Source: Halobacillus litoralis (GTDB lineage: Bacteria; Bacillota; Bacilli; Bacillales; Halobacillaceae). Taken from it: 64,000 nucleotides of DNA. The notes beneath the pieces are model-generated. The model was given only the letters and a program-made list of their open reading frames with translations, was not told the DNA's origin and did no database searches. The stretch lies in assembly GCF_004101865.1 (NCBI RefSeq), contig NZ_CP026118.1, positions 1,195,001 through 1,259,000 on the forward strand, written 5' to 3'. Position numbers and translations under genes: made by a program. Shown piece after piece: positions 43,998-54,418 of this stretch (its first letter is position 1; every line of letters starts with the position of its first letter).

Positions 43998-44693
43998 TTA
44001 TAACTTCATTTGGCGGCGCCGTTGATGCCAAATAGTGATTTCCAGTGCTACAATACAGACGATCAGCCAAGCGAGACCGAATAAAAAGCCTGCAGCAATA
44101 TCTGTGAAGTAATGAACGCCTAAGTAAACACGGGAAAAACCGATCAAAAGAATTAACAATCCTAAGGTGATGTTGATCAACCATTTCCATTGTTTTTTTA
44201 ATGGACTGATAACAAACAAATAGATAATAAATCCATAAAAGACAATGGATCCTGTTGAGTGGCCACTAGGGAAGCTGAACCCTGTTCCATCATGCTCCGC
44301 AAGCACTTCTGGCCTTTGTCGTTCGAAAGTAATCTTCAACAGCTTTGTCAATGAACTGATACCAATCATGTTGACCATGAAGTATATGGCCACCCAACGG
44401 CTGTATGGGGAAAAGAAGAATAAATAGATGAGTACTGCCACTGAAGCAATGGTGAGTACCAGCACTGATCCTAATTCCGTGATCCAGCCCCAAGCAGTAT
44501 CCAGCCAAGGAGTACTGGTCGACGTAACAAAATCAGTAGCCGTGCGATCAATGAAGAATTTTTCCTTTTCCAGTACATCTGCAGCAAGTTCTGTGAAAAA
44601 GTAAACCGCCCCTCCTATAATGGCAAAGCCTGCCAATATTAAAATGAGAGAGGCTTTTGAAAGATCACTAATCTTTGTCCCTGAAAATAACAT
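43998..44693 (-). CDS. PAP2-family phosphatase, membrane protein
   Basis: Lipid phosphatase of the phosphatidic acid phosphatase type 2/undecaprenyl diphosphatase family. 231 residues, about six helices. Active-site motifs: K-x6-RP as KITFERQRP, PSGH, and SR-x5-H-x3-D as SRVYLGVHYFTD. Likely BcrC/PgpB-like hydrolysis of lipid phosphates on the outer face. ATG follows AAGGAGG by 6 bases. Confidence 0.9.
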   Translation of the reverse strand: MLFSGTKISDLSKASLILILAGFAIIGGAVYFFTELAADVLEKEKFFIDRTATDFVTSTSTPWLDTAWGWITELGSVLVLTIASVAVLIYLFFFSPYSRWVAIYFMVNMIGISSLTKLLKITFERQRPEVLAEHDGTGFSFPSGHSTGSIVFYGFIIYLFVISPLKKQWKWLINITLGLLILLIGFSRVYLGVHYFTDIAAGFLFGLAWLIVCIVALEITIWHQRRRQMKL

Positions 44694-44904
44694 CCGCTTC
44701 CTCCTTACCTTGCATAACCGCTGTTAAAGATGGTTCCCCTATTTATTAGTATGTAAAACTATTTTGAACCCCGTTGGACTTTATACCACTTCACCCTCCC
44801 ACCTAAAACCTATATTCACAACTAATACATATCAAAATAGAAATATATCTGAAGGGCAGCCTCAGGCTGTAAAATGATGAAACACCTAGGGTCTTAAAGA
44901 GGTC

Positions 44905-45172
44905 ACTGAAGAACTGCAACTTTGGAGTTATGCATCAAATAAAGAAGCCGAGTTGGACGATTTCATCGTTCAACTCGGCTTCTTTCAATGTACATGAAAA
45001 AAGGTTTTCTTTGTTTTAAATAGAAAACCACTCTTCTTAAATGGCCCGCTGTTGATTCCACGAGGAGCATTCTGTGGTGACACATGAGGGGACAGCACCA
45101 CCGACAAACGATTCGTGAGAAACAAAAACAAACATTAACAGCTCCTCTAGATTGAGAAGTCTTTTTCAGTGG
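44905..45172. repeat. Dispersed non-coding repeat, copy 2 (short form)
   Basis: Segments shared in order with 29837-30163: ACTGAAGAACTGCAACTT, the hairpin GAAGCCGAGTTGGACGA (44942-44985, here a perfect stem), GTTGATTCCACGA (45051) and a 73-base end (45100-45172). The end segments have equal length and about 85% identity. About 50 bases present in copy 1 between segments 3 and 4 are missing here. The upstream 44694-44904 holds nothing I can name. Confidence 0.8.
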
Positions 45173-45199
45173 AATCTTTTTAATCTGGGGTTTTTTATC

Positions 45200-46048
45200 C
45201 TACAATCCAGAAGAAGCTTCAAGCCTTCTTTTAAGAACTTCGTTATCAATGCTTTCAAAGAATTTCAAAGCATGCTGATTAAATTGGGGGTACTTTTCGA
45301 TATTACATACATGCCCACATTCTTTTAAAATCAGTAATTCTGCTTCCTTTTCTTTTCGCACGTGTGTGGTAATCCCCTTCAAGAACATATGATCCTCTTC
45401 GCCGGATATATACAGCTTGGGGATTCGATTTCCTTGCTTTCTCAATGTTCTGTATATCATATGGGCGTCCTTCACCGTGAATAACCAGTTGATATAGGAG
45501 CTTTTACCAAGCTTTAGTGCTTCCTTTATGAATACATCCCTTGATTTTTTATGATTCCTTTTTGGTAAGACAATATAGGCGAAGGTCACAAATGGAATCA
45601 TATAAGGTAATAATGATCGGACTGGGAAGGTCAGTGTGAATTTTCCGAGTGCCTCTCCCCACCACAACCATTTCCCGACAGCACCTGATAATACCATGGA
45701 TTTGATCCGTTCGGGAAACTTAGTGGCTATATCCTGCATGACGATCGTCCCCAATGAAACACCAACCAAGTGAGCTTGTCGTACACCCACTTGATCAAGG
45801 AGTTCTATCACTTTCTTACTCGTAAACGCCAGGACATTTTCTTCCCCGGTGAAATCCGGTGATTTCCCATGTCCAGGCAGGTCGACAAACAGGAGGTTAT
45901 AATCTTCCTTAAAATGACTTATCTGCCTGTTGAAAATCGTATAATTTCCACCAAACCCGTGAAAAAACACAATCCATTCTTTACGTCTATCATTGATATG
46001 GGCTTCATAGTTCAAGGGAATCCCTTTTCCCTTCATCATAGTTATCAT
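45200..46048 (-). CDS. Alpha/beta hydrolase
   Basis: 282 residues. Oxyanion loop HGFGGNYT, nucleophile elbow GVSLGTIV (Ser near 102), a C-terminal Asp in ISGEEDHM and His in ECGHVCNIE. No signal peptide. Substrate unknown. The start region has several ATG codons (46048, 46039, 46036) after a weak AAAGGGTG site. Ends 30 bases before the SDR gene on the same strand, so both are probably cotranscribed and may act on the same acyl substrate. Confidence 0.8.
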   Translation of the reverse strand: MITMMKGKGIPLNYEAHINDRRKEWIVFFHGFGGNYTIFNRQISHFKEDYNLLFVDLPGHGKSPDFTGEENVLAFTSKKVIELLDQVGVRQAHLVGVSLGTIVMQDIATKFPERIKSMVLSGAVGKWLWWGEALGKFTLTFPVRSLLPYMIPFVTFAYIVLPKRNHKKSRDVFIKEALKLGKSSYINWLFTVKDAHMIYRTLRKQGNRIPKLYISGEEDHMFLKGITTHVRKEKEAELLILKECGHVCNIEKYPQFNQHALKFFESIDNEVLKRRLEASSGL

Positions 46049-46078
46049 AGTTGTCTTATTACACCCTTTACATTGACC

Positions 46079-47119
46079 CTAACGCCCGGAAATGATCGTA
46101 TCAAGTACCTCTTCATTGAAGTCGAGAGGTAGCTTATTACTTTCTTTCAACAATTGCTGGGTGTTTGAATCGTCAAATGTTAACGTCCTGTTCAAATACT
46201 GATGGAAGACTTTCATAGGTTGATTGAACTTCGCCTCTTGTTCTGTTAATTCCCCTTCAAAAGATGTAGGCACCAACTCGACCTGGTTGAAGCGAAGGTT
46301 GTTTTTTAACGTATCGAACACCATTTGGTTCGTCGGCGGATGGGAGTTTGTAATATGATAGATTTCATTCCTTTTCGCATGGTTCAACCCCAGCACTAAT
46401 ACATCCACCACATAATCTACAGGCACCAGATTCTGTGCCGTATCACTGTTACACAAAAACTTGACCTTCTTGAGTGGTGTATCTTTTTGTCTTTCCATTC
46501 GTTTTTGAAGAATTTCAAAACTTCTCATCACACCATATAAAGCAAACGTTGTTTCAGCTTCTCCTGTTTTTGAGTCTCCTACAATAATGGAGGGGCGGTA
46601 AATATTCACATTAAACCTGTCCCTATAGGTATAAACTAGATGTTCGGCCTGACATTTACTTTTTTCATATTCATTCACAAATGATTGTTCCATGGAATGT
46701 AATTCTTCTGTGGCATGTACTTGATTGCCTAACGTATAAGCAGTACTTACATGGGAAAAGTTATCCACTTCAATCTCTTTCGCGAGTTCTAACAGGTGTC
46801 TTGTACCTTCGACATTCACATGGTAAGTTCTCTCTTTTTCTCCATCATTGAAAGACAGATAAGCCGCCATATGGTAAACGGTATCGATCTTTCCCTTCAA
46901 TTCTAGTACCTTCTCATCATCCAGACCTGCCCTGGGTTCTCCAATGTCACCCATAAATAAATACAGTTTTTCCCTTATATGCTTCGGAACGGAGTCTATT
47001 AAATGATTGGCTTTTTCTTCATTTCTAACTATGGCATAAACAGCATGGCCTTCTTGTAGTAAACGCATGGTCAACCTCTTGCCTACAAATCCAGTCACGC
47101 CGGTTAAAAGTATATTCAT
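46079..47119 (-). CDS. Extended SDR, thioester/fatty-acyl reductase-like (NAD-binding 4 family)
   Basis: 346 residues. Cofactor loop TGVTGFVGKRL (about 6-16), conserved NVEGTRHLL, catalytic Tyr/Lys in YEKSKCQAE, and YRPSIIVGDSKTGE downstream, the pattern of male-sterility/thioester reductase domains. May reduce acyl thioesters or act as an epimerase. ATG follows GGTGGG. Upstream partner of the hydrolase. Confidence 0.8.
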   Translation of the reverse strand: MNILLTGVTGFVGKRLTMRLLQEGHAVYAIVRNEEKANHLIDSVPKHIREKLYLFMGDIGEPRAGLDDEKVLELKGKIDTVYHMAAYLSFNDGEKERTYHVNVEGTRHLLELAKEIEVDNFSHVSTAYTLGNQVHATEELHSMEQSFVNEYEKSKCQAEHLVYTYRDRFNVNIYRPSIIVGDSKTGEAETTFALYGVMRSFEILQKRMERQKDTPLKKVKFLCNSDTAQNLVPVDYVVDVLVLGLNHAKRNEIYHITNSHPPTNQMVFDTLKNNLRFNQVELVPTSFEGELTEQEAKFNQPMKVFHQYLNRTLTFDDSNTQQLLKESNKLPLDFNEEVLDTIISGR

Positions 47120-47287
47120 GATGTTTTCCCACCCATATATCTATTTGCTAAAATTTTACACTTGTAAAGACTTTTGCACATAGCAAAATTTTAACACATT
47201 TTAAGGATAGAAATCACCCTTAAGTGTTCCTTTCCATACATAACCAGTGTAAAATCAATTTAAAGTGGGAGATAGATTATTTTCCCC

Positions 47288-47316
47288 TTGATTTTTTTTC
47301 GTGCTCTATATAAAAT
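47288..47316 (+). promoter_or_regulatory. Promoter of tRNA-Ala
   Basis: TTGATT, 17-base spacer and TAAAAT, 23 bases before the tRNA. Confidence 0.6.
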
Positions 47317-47338
47317 AGAAATTGTCCGCAAATCTTAT

Positions 47339-47411
47339 GGGGCATTAGCTCAGCTGGGAGAGCGCTTCGCTGGCAGCGAAGAGGTCATCGGTTCGAGCCC
47401 GATATGCTCCA
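47339..47411 (+). tRNA. tRNA-Ala (anticodon GGC)
   Basis: Standard cloverleaf of 73 bases: acceptor GGGGCAT / ATGCTCC with the G3-U70 pair that identifies alanine tRNA, D arm GCTCAGCTGGGAGAGC, anticodon arm CTTCG-CTGGCAG-CGAAG with GGC at 47372-47374, T arm ATCGG-TTCGAGC-CCGAT. The CCA end is not encoded. A strong terminator follows, so it is a single-gene unit. Confidence 0.97.
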
Positions 47412-47417
47412 CTTCCT

Positions 47418-47463
47418 AAAAACCCCCTTTTTCTGTGATTTCACAGAAAAAGGGGGTTTTTGT
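47418..47463 (+). terminator. tRNA-Ala terminator
   Basis: A very strong hairpin, AAAACCCCCTTTTTCTGTGA paired with its complement around AT, ending in TTTTTGTG. Confidence 0.9.
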
Positions 47464-47558
47464 GTTCTCTCTATCAAAATACCTGCGAAACTGCTCGTTT
47501 TCCGTAACTGACAGTGGCAATGAATTTTCGAATGGTATCTATAACAACTCAAATCATC

Positions 47559-47600
47559 AAAAAACCTCCCGGGTATCAATACAGATGCCCGGGAGGTTCT
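47559..47600 (-). terminator. Terminator of the sodium symporter gene
   Basis: AACCTCCCGGG / CCCGGGAGGTT stem just after the stop, with minus-strand TTTTTTGATG. Confidence 0.8.
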
Positions 47601-47612
47601 CTTATTCCTTAA

Positions 47613-49028
47613 TTAAGCATTGGAAGTCACTTGATTTGTCTGATTACCGTTCTTCGTCGTCAATAGTGTGGCTACAATCAATACGATGACAGCCACAGGT
47701 ACTGCGACTACTACACTGTTAACTTCAAACGGCTGCTGCAGGATGATCTCCCAAGTCAATGTAGCTACTACACCTGCTACCATTGAAGAAACACCTCCGA
47801 CTGCATTGACACGTTTCCAGAAGAAAACAGCCAGAACTGCTGGCGTCAGCCCTGCGCCGTATACCGTGTAAGCGTACATCTGTACACTTAAGACTGTTGG
47901 GAAGTAACTGATAATCAAGAATGCGAATAGACCAAGGGCTACAATGAAGATTCTCGTCATTCCTAATAGCTTTTTATCTGAAGCGTCTTTATTTACATAT
48001 TTACCATAAAGGTCATAGGTCAAGTTGGTAGCTGCTGATAGCAAATAAGAGTTTCCTGTAGTAATGATGAATGAAGCTGCAGCTGCTAAAAGAATACCAC
48101 CGACCGCTATAGGCATTGCTACCGTTGTGGCCATCAAAGCCATCCCAGGATCGATGTCCGGGAAGATCGAACGTGAAGCAAAAGCGATAACAGAAATGGA
48201 TGGCGATATGATGAGCATCGCAATCAACCATCCAAGTTGAGCCCGTTTAGCTGATTTGTCCCCTTTTGATGAGGCAAGACGCTGATACATGTTTTGGTCA
48301 CCTAATAATAAGAATAAGGAAGGCATCAAATAACCGATCATTTGAATGGTTGTCAAGCCACCCGTAGCAGTCATGTGGGACTCTGGGACGTTAGCGACGA
48401 TTTCGCTCCATCCACCCGCAACATAAATGATTGTCGGTACAGTGACGATCAATCCACCGACCATCAGAAAACCACTGATCGCGTCCGTTTGAGATACAGA
48501 ACGAAGACCACCGATCATCGCAAGGAAAATAATCATTGCGGCACCGATTACCGTACCTGTTTGTACTGTCATACCAGTCGTTAAATTAAGGATGAATCCG
48601 AAGCCTTTCATTTGATAAGATACGATTCCTACATAAGCAAGGATGATAATGACACTCGCAATGTTACGGGATGTACGACCATACTTCGCTTCCAGAATTC
48701 CGGCTACGGTGAATTTTCCATACTCCCGGATCTTTGGAGCGACAACATAAAGAATGATAATTCCGACTAACGTTGGGAGCATCATCATCAAGGAAGGTAG
48801 AATTCCATATGTAAACGCCATTGACGTTTCTCCACCAGAAATACTTCCACTTCCTGTCCAGGTGGCAAGAAGGGTCCCCATCAAAACGAAAGGTCCTAAA
48901 CTTTTACCGGCTAATACGAAATCTTCACTGCCGGCCACCTTCTTCGACATAAAAATACCAATACCTATCATAATTATTCCATAGATTGCTATAAACCAAA
49001 GCAGAGTTGGATCTTGTTGCAATTCCAT
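47613..49028 (-). CDS. Sodium/solute symporter (SSS family)
   Basis: 471 residues, about 13 transmembrane helices, PutP/PanF-like fold. Recognisable parts: MIGIGIFMSKKVAGSEDFVLAG at the N-terminus and GGLRSVSQTDAISGF (sodium-binding region of SSS proteins). Substrate not readable from sequence. ATG at 49028 (MELQQDPTL) follows GGAGATGAT; the longer frame to 49127 has no binding site. Possibly YodF-like. Confidence 0.85.
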   Translation of the reverse strand: MELQQDPTLLWFIAIYGIIMIGIGIFMSKKVAGSEDFVLAGKSLGPFVLMGTLLATWTGSGSISGGETSMAFTYGILPSLMMMLPTLVGIIILYVVAPKIREYGKFTVAGILEAKYGRTSRNIASVIIILAYVGIVSYQMKGFGFILNLTTGMTVQTGTVIGAAMIIFLAMIGGLRSVSQTDAISGFLMVGGLIVTVPTIIYVAGGWSEIVANVPESHMTATGGLTTIQMIGYLMPSLFLLLGDQNMYQRLASSKGDKSAKRAQLGWLIAMLIISPSISVIAFASRSIFPDIDPGMALMATTVAMPIAVGGILLAAAASFIITTGNSYLLSAATNLTYDLYGKYVNKDASDKKLLGMTRIFIVALGLFAFLIISYFPTVLSVQMYAYTVYGAGLTPAVLAVFFWKRVNAVGGVSSMVAGVVATLTWEIILQQPFEVNSVVVAVPVAVIVLIVATLLTTKNGNQTNQVTSNA

Positions 49029-49352
49029 AACTACTAAATCATCTCCTGATGTTTTTTTGTTGGCTGAGTCCTGGGTTTGCTTCCTTGTCAAAACACCGGC
49101 CGATGTATTTTCTTGCCCTTTGAACACAACGTTATCTAAATTAACATAGATTATCGAATTGTGAAAATGCTTTTTTCACCTCTTAAAAGTATCATTTACA
49201 AGCGTTTTTCAAGACTTACATTTTTTCACAATCTTTTATGAAAGCGATAACCGCAACACTTCCAAGAATTGCATTACTGTTATGAAATTTCAAATAAATC
49301 AATGATTTCCCGACAGAATTTTGTAGTTAAATTAGTCCTTAAGACCTAATTA
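49029..49352. other. Intergenic region between trpG and the symporter
   Basis: No gene supported. Contains the symporter leader with AAAACGCTTG (weakly cre-like near 49204) and TTGTGAAAA/TTTTCACAA half-sites about 70 bases apart. Nothing firmer is seen. Confidence 0.4.
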
Positions 49353-49390
49353 AAAGAGACGGAAACCTATTAATAGGTTTCCGTCTCTCT
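49353..49390 (-). terminator. trp operon terminator
   Basis: AGAGACGGAAACCTATT pairs with AATAGGTTTCCGTCTCT, a 17-bp stem with essentially no loop spacer, after trpG; minus-strand TTTTAATTAG follows. Confidence 0.8.
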
Positions 49391-49391
49391 C

Positions 49392-49973
49392 TTAAATTAA
49401 TGCCTTCATCCGATTTTCAATTACGTTTTGCAGCAATTGCTTGCCATCATTCGTCCCAATCGATTCAGGGTGAAATTGTACACCTTCAATCGGTAAGTAT
49501 TCATGACGGATGCCCATGATTTCACCTTCAATAGTAGCGGCTGTCACTTCAAAACACTCTGGAAGATCCTTCAACTCCACGATGAGGGAATGATAACGCA
49601 TCGCTTCCATAGGGTTGTTGATTCCTTCATAGATTCCTCTCCCATCATGAAAGATACGTGAGGACTTTCCGTGCATGAGCTTTTCAGCGCGTACAACATT
49701 TCCACCAAAAACTTGTGCAATCGCTTGATGTCCTAAACAAACACCGAATATCGGTTTCTTCTCTTTAAATATTTCAATTACTTTTAGAGTGATTCCCGTT
49801 TCATCTGGCGAACAGGGTCCGGGCGATAAAAATATCAAATCCGGATCAATTTCCTCTATCTCTTCTAATCTCACTTCATCATTTCTCCGCACAATGACTT
49901 CTTCCCCTAGCTCCCCCAAATATTGGACGATGTTATAAGTGAAAGAATCATAGTGATCAATCATATAAATCAC
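49392..49973 (-). CDS. trpG: Anthranilate/para-aminobenzoate synthase glutamine amidotransferase
   Basis: Class I glutamine amidotransferase supplying ammonia to TrpE (and possibly PabB). 193 residues. Catalytic triad: Cys in GVCLGHQAIA (about 79), His and Glu in VQFHPESIG. ATG lies after weak GGAGTGGAG region. Located at the end of the trp operon, 36 bases after trpA. In B. subtilis the equivalent gene is in the folate operon, so this position is different. Confidence 0.9.
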   Translation of the reverse strand: MIYMIDHYDSFTYNIVQYLGELGEEVIVRRNDEVRLEEIEEIDPDLIFLSPGPCSPDETGITLKVIEIFKEKKPIFGVCLGHQAIAQVFGGNVVRAEKLMHGKSSRIFHDGRGIYEGINNPMEAMRYHSLIVELKDLPECFEVTAATIEGEIMGIRHEYLPIEGVQFHPESIGTNDGKQLLQNVIENRMKALI

Positions 49974-50009
49974 TCTGCTCCACTCCCCTCTGCTCTACTT
50001 TTGAAAAAA

Positions 50010-50810
50010 CTATTGAACGAGACTGTTCACCCCTTCGGAAAAGTTCCCAAGGGCTTTGTCACCTTCTCCATTCTCTATATGGTTCAGTTCATCTTCTATT
50101 AAACGGATGATTTTACTCCCGACAATCACACCATCAGCATGTTCACGCACAAGTTTCACATGTTCATTCGTAGAGATTCCAAAGCCGACCGCAACAGGTA
50201 CAGAGCTATGTTCTTTTACTTTTTCAATGAAGGACAAAGTTTCTTCAGACATCTCCTTGCGCTCCCCCGTTACACCCAGGGCTGAAACGCAGTAAAGAAA
50301 GCCCTTGGCATGTTCAGCAATCTGTTTGATTCTTTGGTCTGAATTCGGTGCCACGAGAGAAATGAACTCAATGTCTGCCTGCTCCGACTGTTCCCGGATT
50401 TCTTCACTCTCTTCATATGGGAGGTCAGGAATTAATAATCCTTCCACCCCGTTGTTGTCTAATAACTTAAAAAATTCGTCATGACCGATTTGTAAGACTG
50501 GATTATAATACGTGAAAATAACAATAGGAATCTCCACACCGTGCTTTCGCAATTCAGGCACCAACTCGATGGCTTTGCGGAGTGACATTCCCGCATTCAA
50601 TGCACGTTTAGCTGCACGTTGGATGGTCGGTCCGTCTGCAAGCGGATCGGAGTAGGGAACACCTAACTCTAAAACATCCGCTCCCTCTGCTTGCAAGCGC
50701 AAAGCGAACTGGATCGTATATTCAGGGGTCGGGTCGCCAGCTACGATAAAAGGAATGAACAAATTTTTTGTTTTGGTCAGTTTTCCTTGGAAAGGTGTCT
50801 TCGTCAACAT
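50010..50810 (-). CDS. trpA: Tryptophan synthase alpha chain
   Basis: Cleaves indole-glycerol phosphate to indole and glyceraldehyde-3-phosphate. 266 residues, TIM barrel. Catalytic Glu in VLELGVPYSDPLADGP and Asp in IPDLPYEES are present. Begins 1 base after the trpB stop. Confidence 0.95.
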   Translation of the reverse strand: MLTKTPFQGKLTKTKNLFIPFIVAGDPTPEYTIQFALRLQAEGADVLELGVPYSDPLADGPTIQRAAKRALNAGMSLRKAIELVPELRKHGVEIPIVIFTYYNPVLQIGHDEFFKLLDNNGVEGLLIPDLPYEESEEIREQSEQADIEFISLVAPNSDQRIKQIAEHAKGFLYCVSALGVTGERKEMSEETLSFIEKVKEHSSVPVAVGFGISTNEHVKLVREHADGVIVGSKIIRLIEDELNHIENGEGDKALGNFSEGVNSLVQ

Positions 50811-50811
50811 G

Positions 50812-52005
50812 TTAAACCTCCTCCTGAAAATGTTCCATCAAGGTCGCCATGTCTTTATCACCACGACCCGACAAATTAATCAAAATCGTTTGATCTGCCG
50901 ACATATTCCCTGCTTCTTTGAATGCTTGAGCAAGGGCGTGGGCACTTTCAATAGCGGGGATGATTCCTTCTTTTTCTGTCAGTAACTTCAATGCACCCAA
51001 TGCTTCTTCGTCTGTAATTGCTTCATAGCGGACTTTTTTCGTTTTGAACAAATGGGCATGCTCTGGACCTATGCCAGGGTAATCAAGTCCGGCAGAGATG
51101 GAGTAAGGCTCTGTAATTTGACCGTTTTCATCCTGCATTAAATAAGTCATTGAACCGTGGATCACTCCAGGTGTCCCTTTAGACAGTGTTGCTGCATGTT
51201 CTGGGGTATCGATTCCTTTACCAGCCGCTTCTACCCCGACCAGTTCACTTGCATCATCTAAGAAAGGGTAAAAGATCCCCATCGCATTACTTCCTCCACC
51301 GACACAAGCATATATTCGATCAGGAAGCTCGTTTTCCACTTCTAAAAATTGCTTCCTGGATTCATCACCGATGACCCGTTGGAAATCCCGCACCATACGC
51401 GGGTATGGGTGGGGGCCGACAACGGAACCAATTAAGTAAAAATGATCTTCACAGTTCGCAACCCAATAGCGGATCGCTTCATTTGTGGCATCTTTGAGCG
51501 TCCCATTACCACTTGATACCGATACGACGTCTGCCCCTAATAGTTTCATGCGAAAAACGTTAAGTTCTTGCCTGCGGATATCTTCCTCTCCCATGAAAAC
51601 TTTACACTTCAGTCCGAACTTTGCTGCAACAGTAGCAGAAGCCACTCCATGTTGTCCTGCGCCTGTTTCTGCAATGATTTTCTCTTTACCCATGCGTTTT
51701 GCCAGCAAAGCTTGTCCAATGGCGTTGTTCAATTTATGAGCACCTGTATGGTTCAAGTCTTCACGTTTCAAATAAATCTTGGCACCCCCAAGGTGACCAC
51801 TGAGTTTATCAGCATACGATAATGAGGTAGGGCGGCCAGCGTACTCTTTCAATACATGATGGTATTCTTTTAAGAAGTCAGGGTCGCTCATAGCCTCGTC
51901 CAGTGATTCTTCTAACTCTTGTAAAGGACCCATCAATGTTTCAGGTACATACTTTCCACCGAAATCACCATAACGTCCTTTAAAATCAGGAAATACTTGC
52001 AACAT
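50812..52005 (-). CDS. trpB: Tryptophan synthase beta chain
   Basis: PLP enzyme joining indole and serine. 397 residues. PLP lysine in [21 protein letters not shown] phosphate site, [11 protein letters not shown] start. Overlaps trpF end by 20 bases. Normal length. Confidence 0.96.
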   Translation of the reverse strand: MLQVFPDFKGRYGDFGGKYVPETLMGPLQELEESLDEAMSDPDFLKEYHHVLKEYAGRPTSLSYADKLSGHLGGAKIYLKREDLNHTGAHKLNNAIGQALLAKRMGKEKIIAETGAGQHGVASATVAAKFGLKCKVFMGEEDIRRQELNVFRMKLLGADVVSVSSGNGTLKDATNEAIRYWVANCEDHFYLIGSVVGPHPYPRMVRDFQRVIGDESRKQFLEVENELPDRIYACVGGGSNAMGIFYPFLDDASELVGVEAAGKGIDTPEHAATLSKGTPGVIHGSMTYLMQDENGQITEPYSISAGLDYPGIGPEHAHLFKTKKVRYEAITDEEALGALKLLTEKEGIIPAIESAHALAQAFKEAGNMSADQTILINLSGRGDKDMATLMEHFQEEV

Positions 52006-52642
52006 TCCGCTCCACCTCTTTCATAATTGCTTGGATTTTACTGATATCTTTTCCATCATTTTCTTCAATGCCGCTCGATAGGTCGATGCCTTCCGGTTTA
52101 TATTTAAGCAGTTCAGCTATGTTTTGCGGTTTGATTCCTCCTGCAATGAGACAAGGTACCCCCTGTTGATAAGCTGCGTCCCTGTACATGGGGACAGCCT
52201 CCCAATCGAACCGTATACCTGTACCGCCCGACGCCCCTTGCACTTTAGAATCAATTACGTACCCGTCCGCAACACCGCGAAACACTTCCATTTGTTGAAT
52301 GCCTTCATTCTTGTGATGAATCACTTTCCAGACAGGTAAGCCGAACGCTTCTTTTATTCTTAAAAGCTGCGAGACTGTTTCGTTCCCGTGCAGTTGAATG
52401 ACATCTAATGAAACAAAGTGGAGTACTTCTTCAACCTCTTCTAATGTCGGATCAATGAATACGCCCACCAGTTTTTGTTTGGGACGGATTTTCTTCACCC
52501 AACGCCTGACATATTCCGGACGTACGTACCGCTTCGTTTTTCTGACAAAAATGAAGCCAAGGTGTGAAGCATCTGAGGATGTCGTTTTTGCAACATCGGA
52601 GAGAGAGTGATTGCCGCATAATTTCACGATGGGTTCTTTCAT
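51986..52642 (-). CDS. trpF: Phosphoribosylanthranilate isomerase
   Basis: Amadori rearrangement in tryptophan synthesis. 218 residues. Catalytic Cys in VKLCGNHSL and Asp in [32 protein letters not shown] conserved. Overlaps trpC by 4 bases. Confidence 0.92.
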   Translation of the reverse strand: MKEPIVKLCGNHSLSDVAKTTSSDASHLGFIFVRKTKRYVRPEYVRRWVKKIRPKQKLVGVFIDPTLEEVEEVLHFVSLDVIQLHGNETVSQLLRIKEAFGLPVWKVIHHKNEGIQQMEVFRGVADGYVIDSKVQGASGGTGIRFDWEAVPMYRDAAYQQGVPCLIAGGIKPQNIAELLKYKPEGIDLSSGIEENDGKDISKIQAIMKEVERNVASIS

Positions 52643-53403
52643 GATACGTTCACTCCTTCCAACAAAGCCCGTACTGCCTGTTTGATATTCTGCTGCCTCA
52701 TCAACGACTCACCGACCAGAATTCCTTCCGCACCATAACCAGCGACTGTCTCTAAATCTTCATGTGTAAAAATGCCACTTTCTGAAACCACCAGAGATTC
52801 TTTCGGTGCTAGTTCAGCCATCCGTTCTGTTTGCGACAACTTCGTTTCGAACGTATGAAGATTGCGATTATTGATTCCCAGAATACGGGGAGTGAAATGA
52901 GCAAGTATTTTTTCTAATGTCTCCTCACTATGAACCTCGACCAACACTTCCATCCCCAGTTCATAAGCTTGAAGGTACAATTCGTGGAGCTTCTCAGCTT
53001 CTAACGCTTCCCCTATAAGTAAAATAGCATCCGCTCCTATATAAGCACTCTCCGCAATTTGAAGCGAGTCGATGATAAAATCTTTTCTCAATACCGGTAC
53101 ATCAACGACTTGTTTGATGTCTGTGAGGTAGTCCCTGTGCCCCTGGAAAAAGTGCTGGTCTGTCAAAACAGAAATAGCCTGAACTCCAGCATGATTATAA
53201 TCATGAGCAATCCGAACGGGATTGAAATCTTCTCGGATAATTCCTTTAGAAGGCGAAGCTTTCTTCACTTCTGCAATTAACCCAGCTTTATAAGGAGAAG
53301 ACTTTAAAGAGCTGAAAAGAGAACGATGGGTGAAAGTGTGTTCCTCAGGCAAAAAAAGTCTTTCTATTTCTTGTTTCTTAACTGCTAAGATGGTTTCAAG
53401 CAT
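52639..53403 (-). CDS. trpC: Indole-3-glycerol phosphate synthase
   Basis: Closes the indole ring. 254 residues, TIM barrel. [13 protein letters not shown] (catalytic Lys), [25 protein letters not shown] and VSESGI are all conserved. Overlaps trpD by 8 bases. Confidence 0.95.
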   Translation of the reverse strand: MLETILAVKKQEIERLFLPEEHTFTHRSLFSSLKSSPYKAGLIAEVKKASPSKGIIREDFNPVRIAHDYNHAGVQAISVLTDQHFFQGHRDYLTDIKQVVDVPVLRKDFIIDSLQIAESAYIGADAILLIGEALEAEKLHELYLQAYELGMEVLVEVHSEETLEKILAHFTPRILGINNRNLHTFETKLSQTERMAELAPKESLVVSESGIFTHEDLETVAGYGAEGILVGESLMRQQNIKQAVRALLEGVNVS

Positions 53404-54418
53404 ATTGGCGATTCTCCTTCTCCATTACGATGGACTCAAAATAGTCTTTAGCCACTCCTTCACGAATAGCTTTTTCTACTTGGTGGACACCTTCACGAAG
53501 GTCAGCTACTTTCCCTGCTACGTAAAGGCCTGCTGCCGCATTCATAACCACGATTGTATGCGCACTTTCATTCGCCTTCCCATAAAGAACGTCCTTAATG
53601 ATCTTTGCACTTTGTCCGGTTTCCGTGATTCGGATATCCTCTAAACGTCCGCGGGATAACCCGAACTCTTCAGGACTTACGGTAAATCTAGTAATCTTAC
53701 CATCTCTCATTTCCACCAGATCGGTTTCACCTGTCATCGTGATTTCATCTAAACCATCTCTGCCTGTTGCTAACAAAACATGAGTAGAACCTAACTTATG
53801 AAGGGTTTCAGCCATTTTTTCAGCATATGCTGTATCATAAATCCCGATCAATTGCCGTTTAGCATTGGCCGGATTGGACATCGGCCCAAGCAAATTGAAG
53901 ACTGTACGAAACCCCAGTTCTTGCCTGGCAGGTCCCGCATGCTTCATTGCCTGGTGGTAAAGTGGAGCAAACATGAAAGTCATCCCTTTGTCCCTCAAAG
54001 CTTTTGCTCCTTCTTCCGGGGTCGTATCAATCGGAATGCCCAGAGATTCCAAAACATCGGCACTTCCACTTCTAGAGGAAACTTTCCGATTTCCATGTTT
54101 GGCTACCTTTACTCCCATGCTCGCTAACACAATGGATACGGCGGTGGATATGTTGAAAGTAGAAGCACCATCGCCCCCTGTACCACATGTATCTACAATC
54201 GTCGGGTCTTCGACATCAAGCTTGGTCATGTTTTGTCTCATAGCACGGACGAATCCTGTCATTTCTGCAACTGTTTCTCCACGATATCGCATGACACTCA
54301 ACATACTCATCAACTGGCCGGTAGTCGTTTCACCCTTCATAATCGAATCCATCGTTTCGAAGGCTTCCTGCTCACTAATCATTTCCCCGGATACGACTTT
54401 GCTCAGTGTATTTTTCAT
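53396..54418 (-). CDS. trpD: Anthranilate phosphoribosyltransferase
   Basis: Transfers phosphoribose to anthranilate. 340 residues. PRPP loop [16 protein letters not shown] and the [18 protein letters not shown] segment are intact. Overlaps trpE by 4 bases (ATGA). Confidence 0.95.
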   Translation of the reverse strand: MKNTLSKVVSGEMISEQEAFETMDSIMKGETTTGQLMSMLSVMRYRGETVAEMTGFVRAMRQNMTKLDVEDPTIVDTCGTGGDGASTFNISTAVSIVLASMGVKVAKHGNRKVSSRSGSADVLESLGIPIDTTPEEGAKALRDKGMTFMFAPLYHQAMKHAGPARQELGFRTVFNLLGPMSNPANAKRQLIGIYDTAYAEKMAETLHKLGSTHVLLATGRDGLDEITMTGETDLVEMRDGKITRFTVSPEEFGLSRGRLEDIRITETGQSAKIIKDVLYGKANESAHTIVVMNAAAGLYVAGKVADLREGVHQVEKAIREGVAKDYFESIVMEKENRQYA

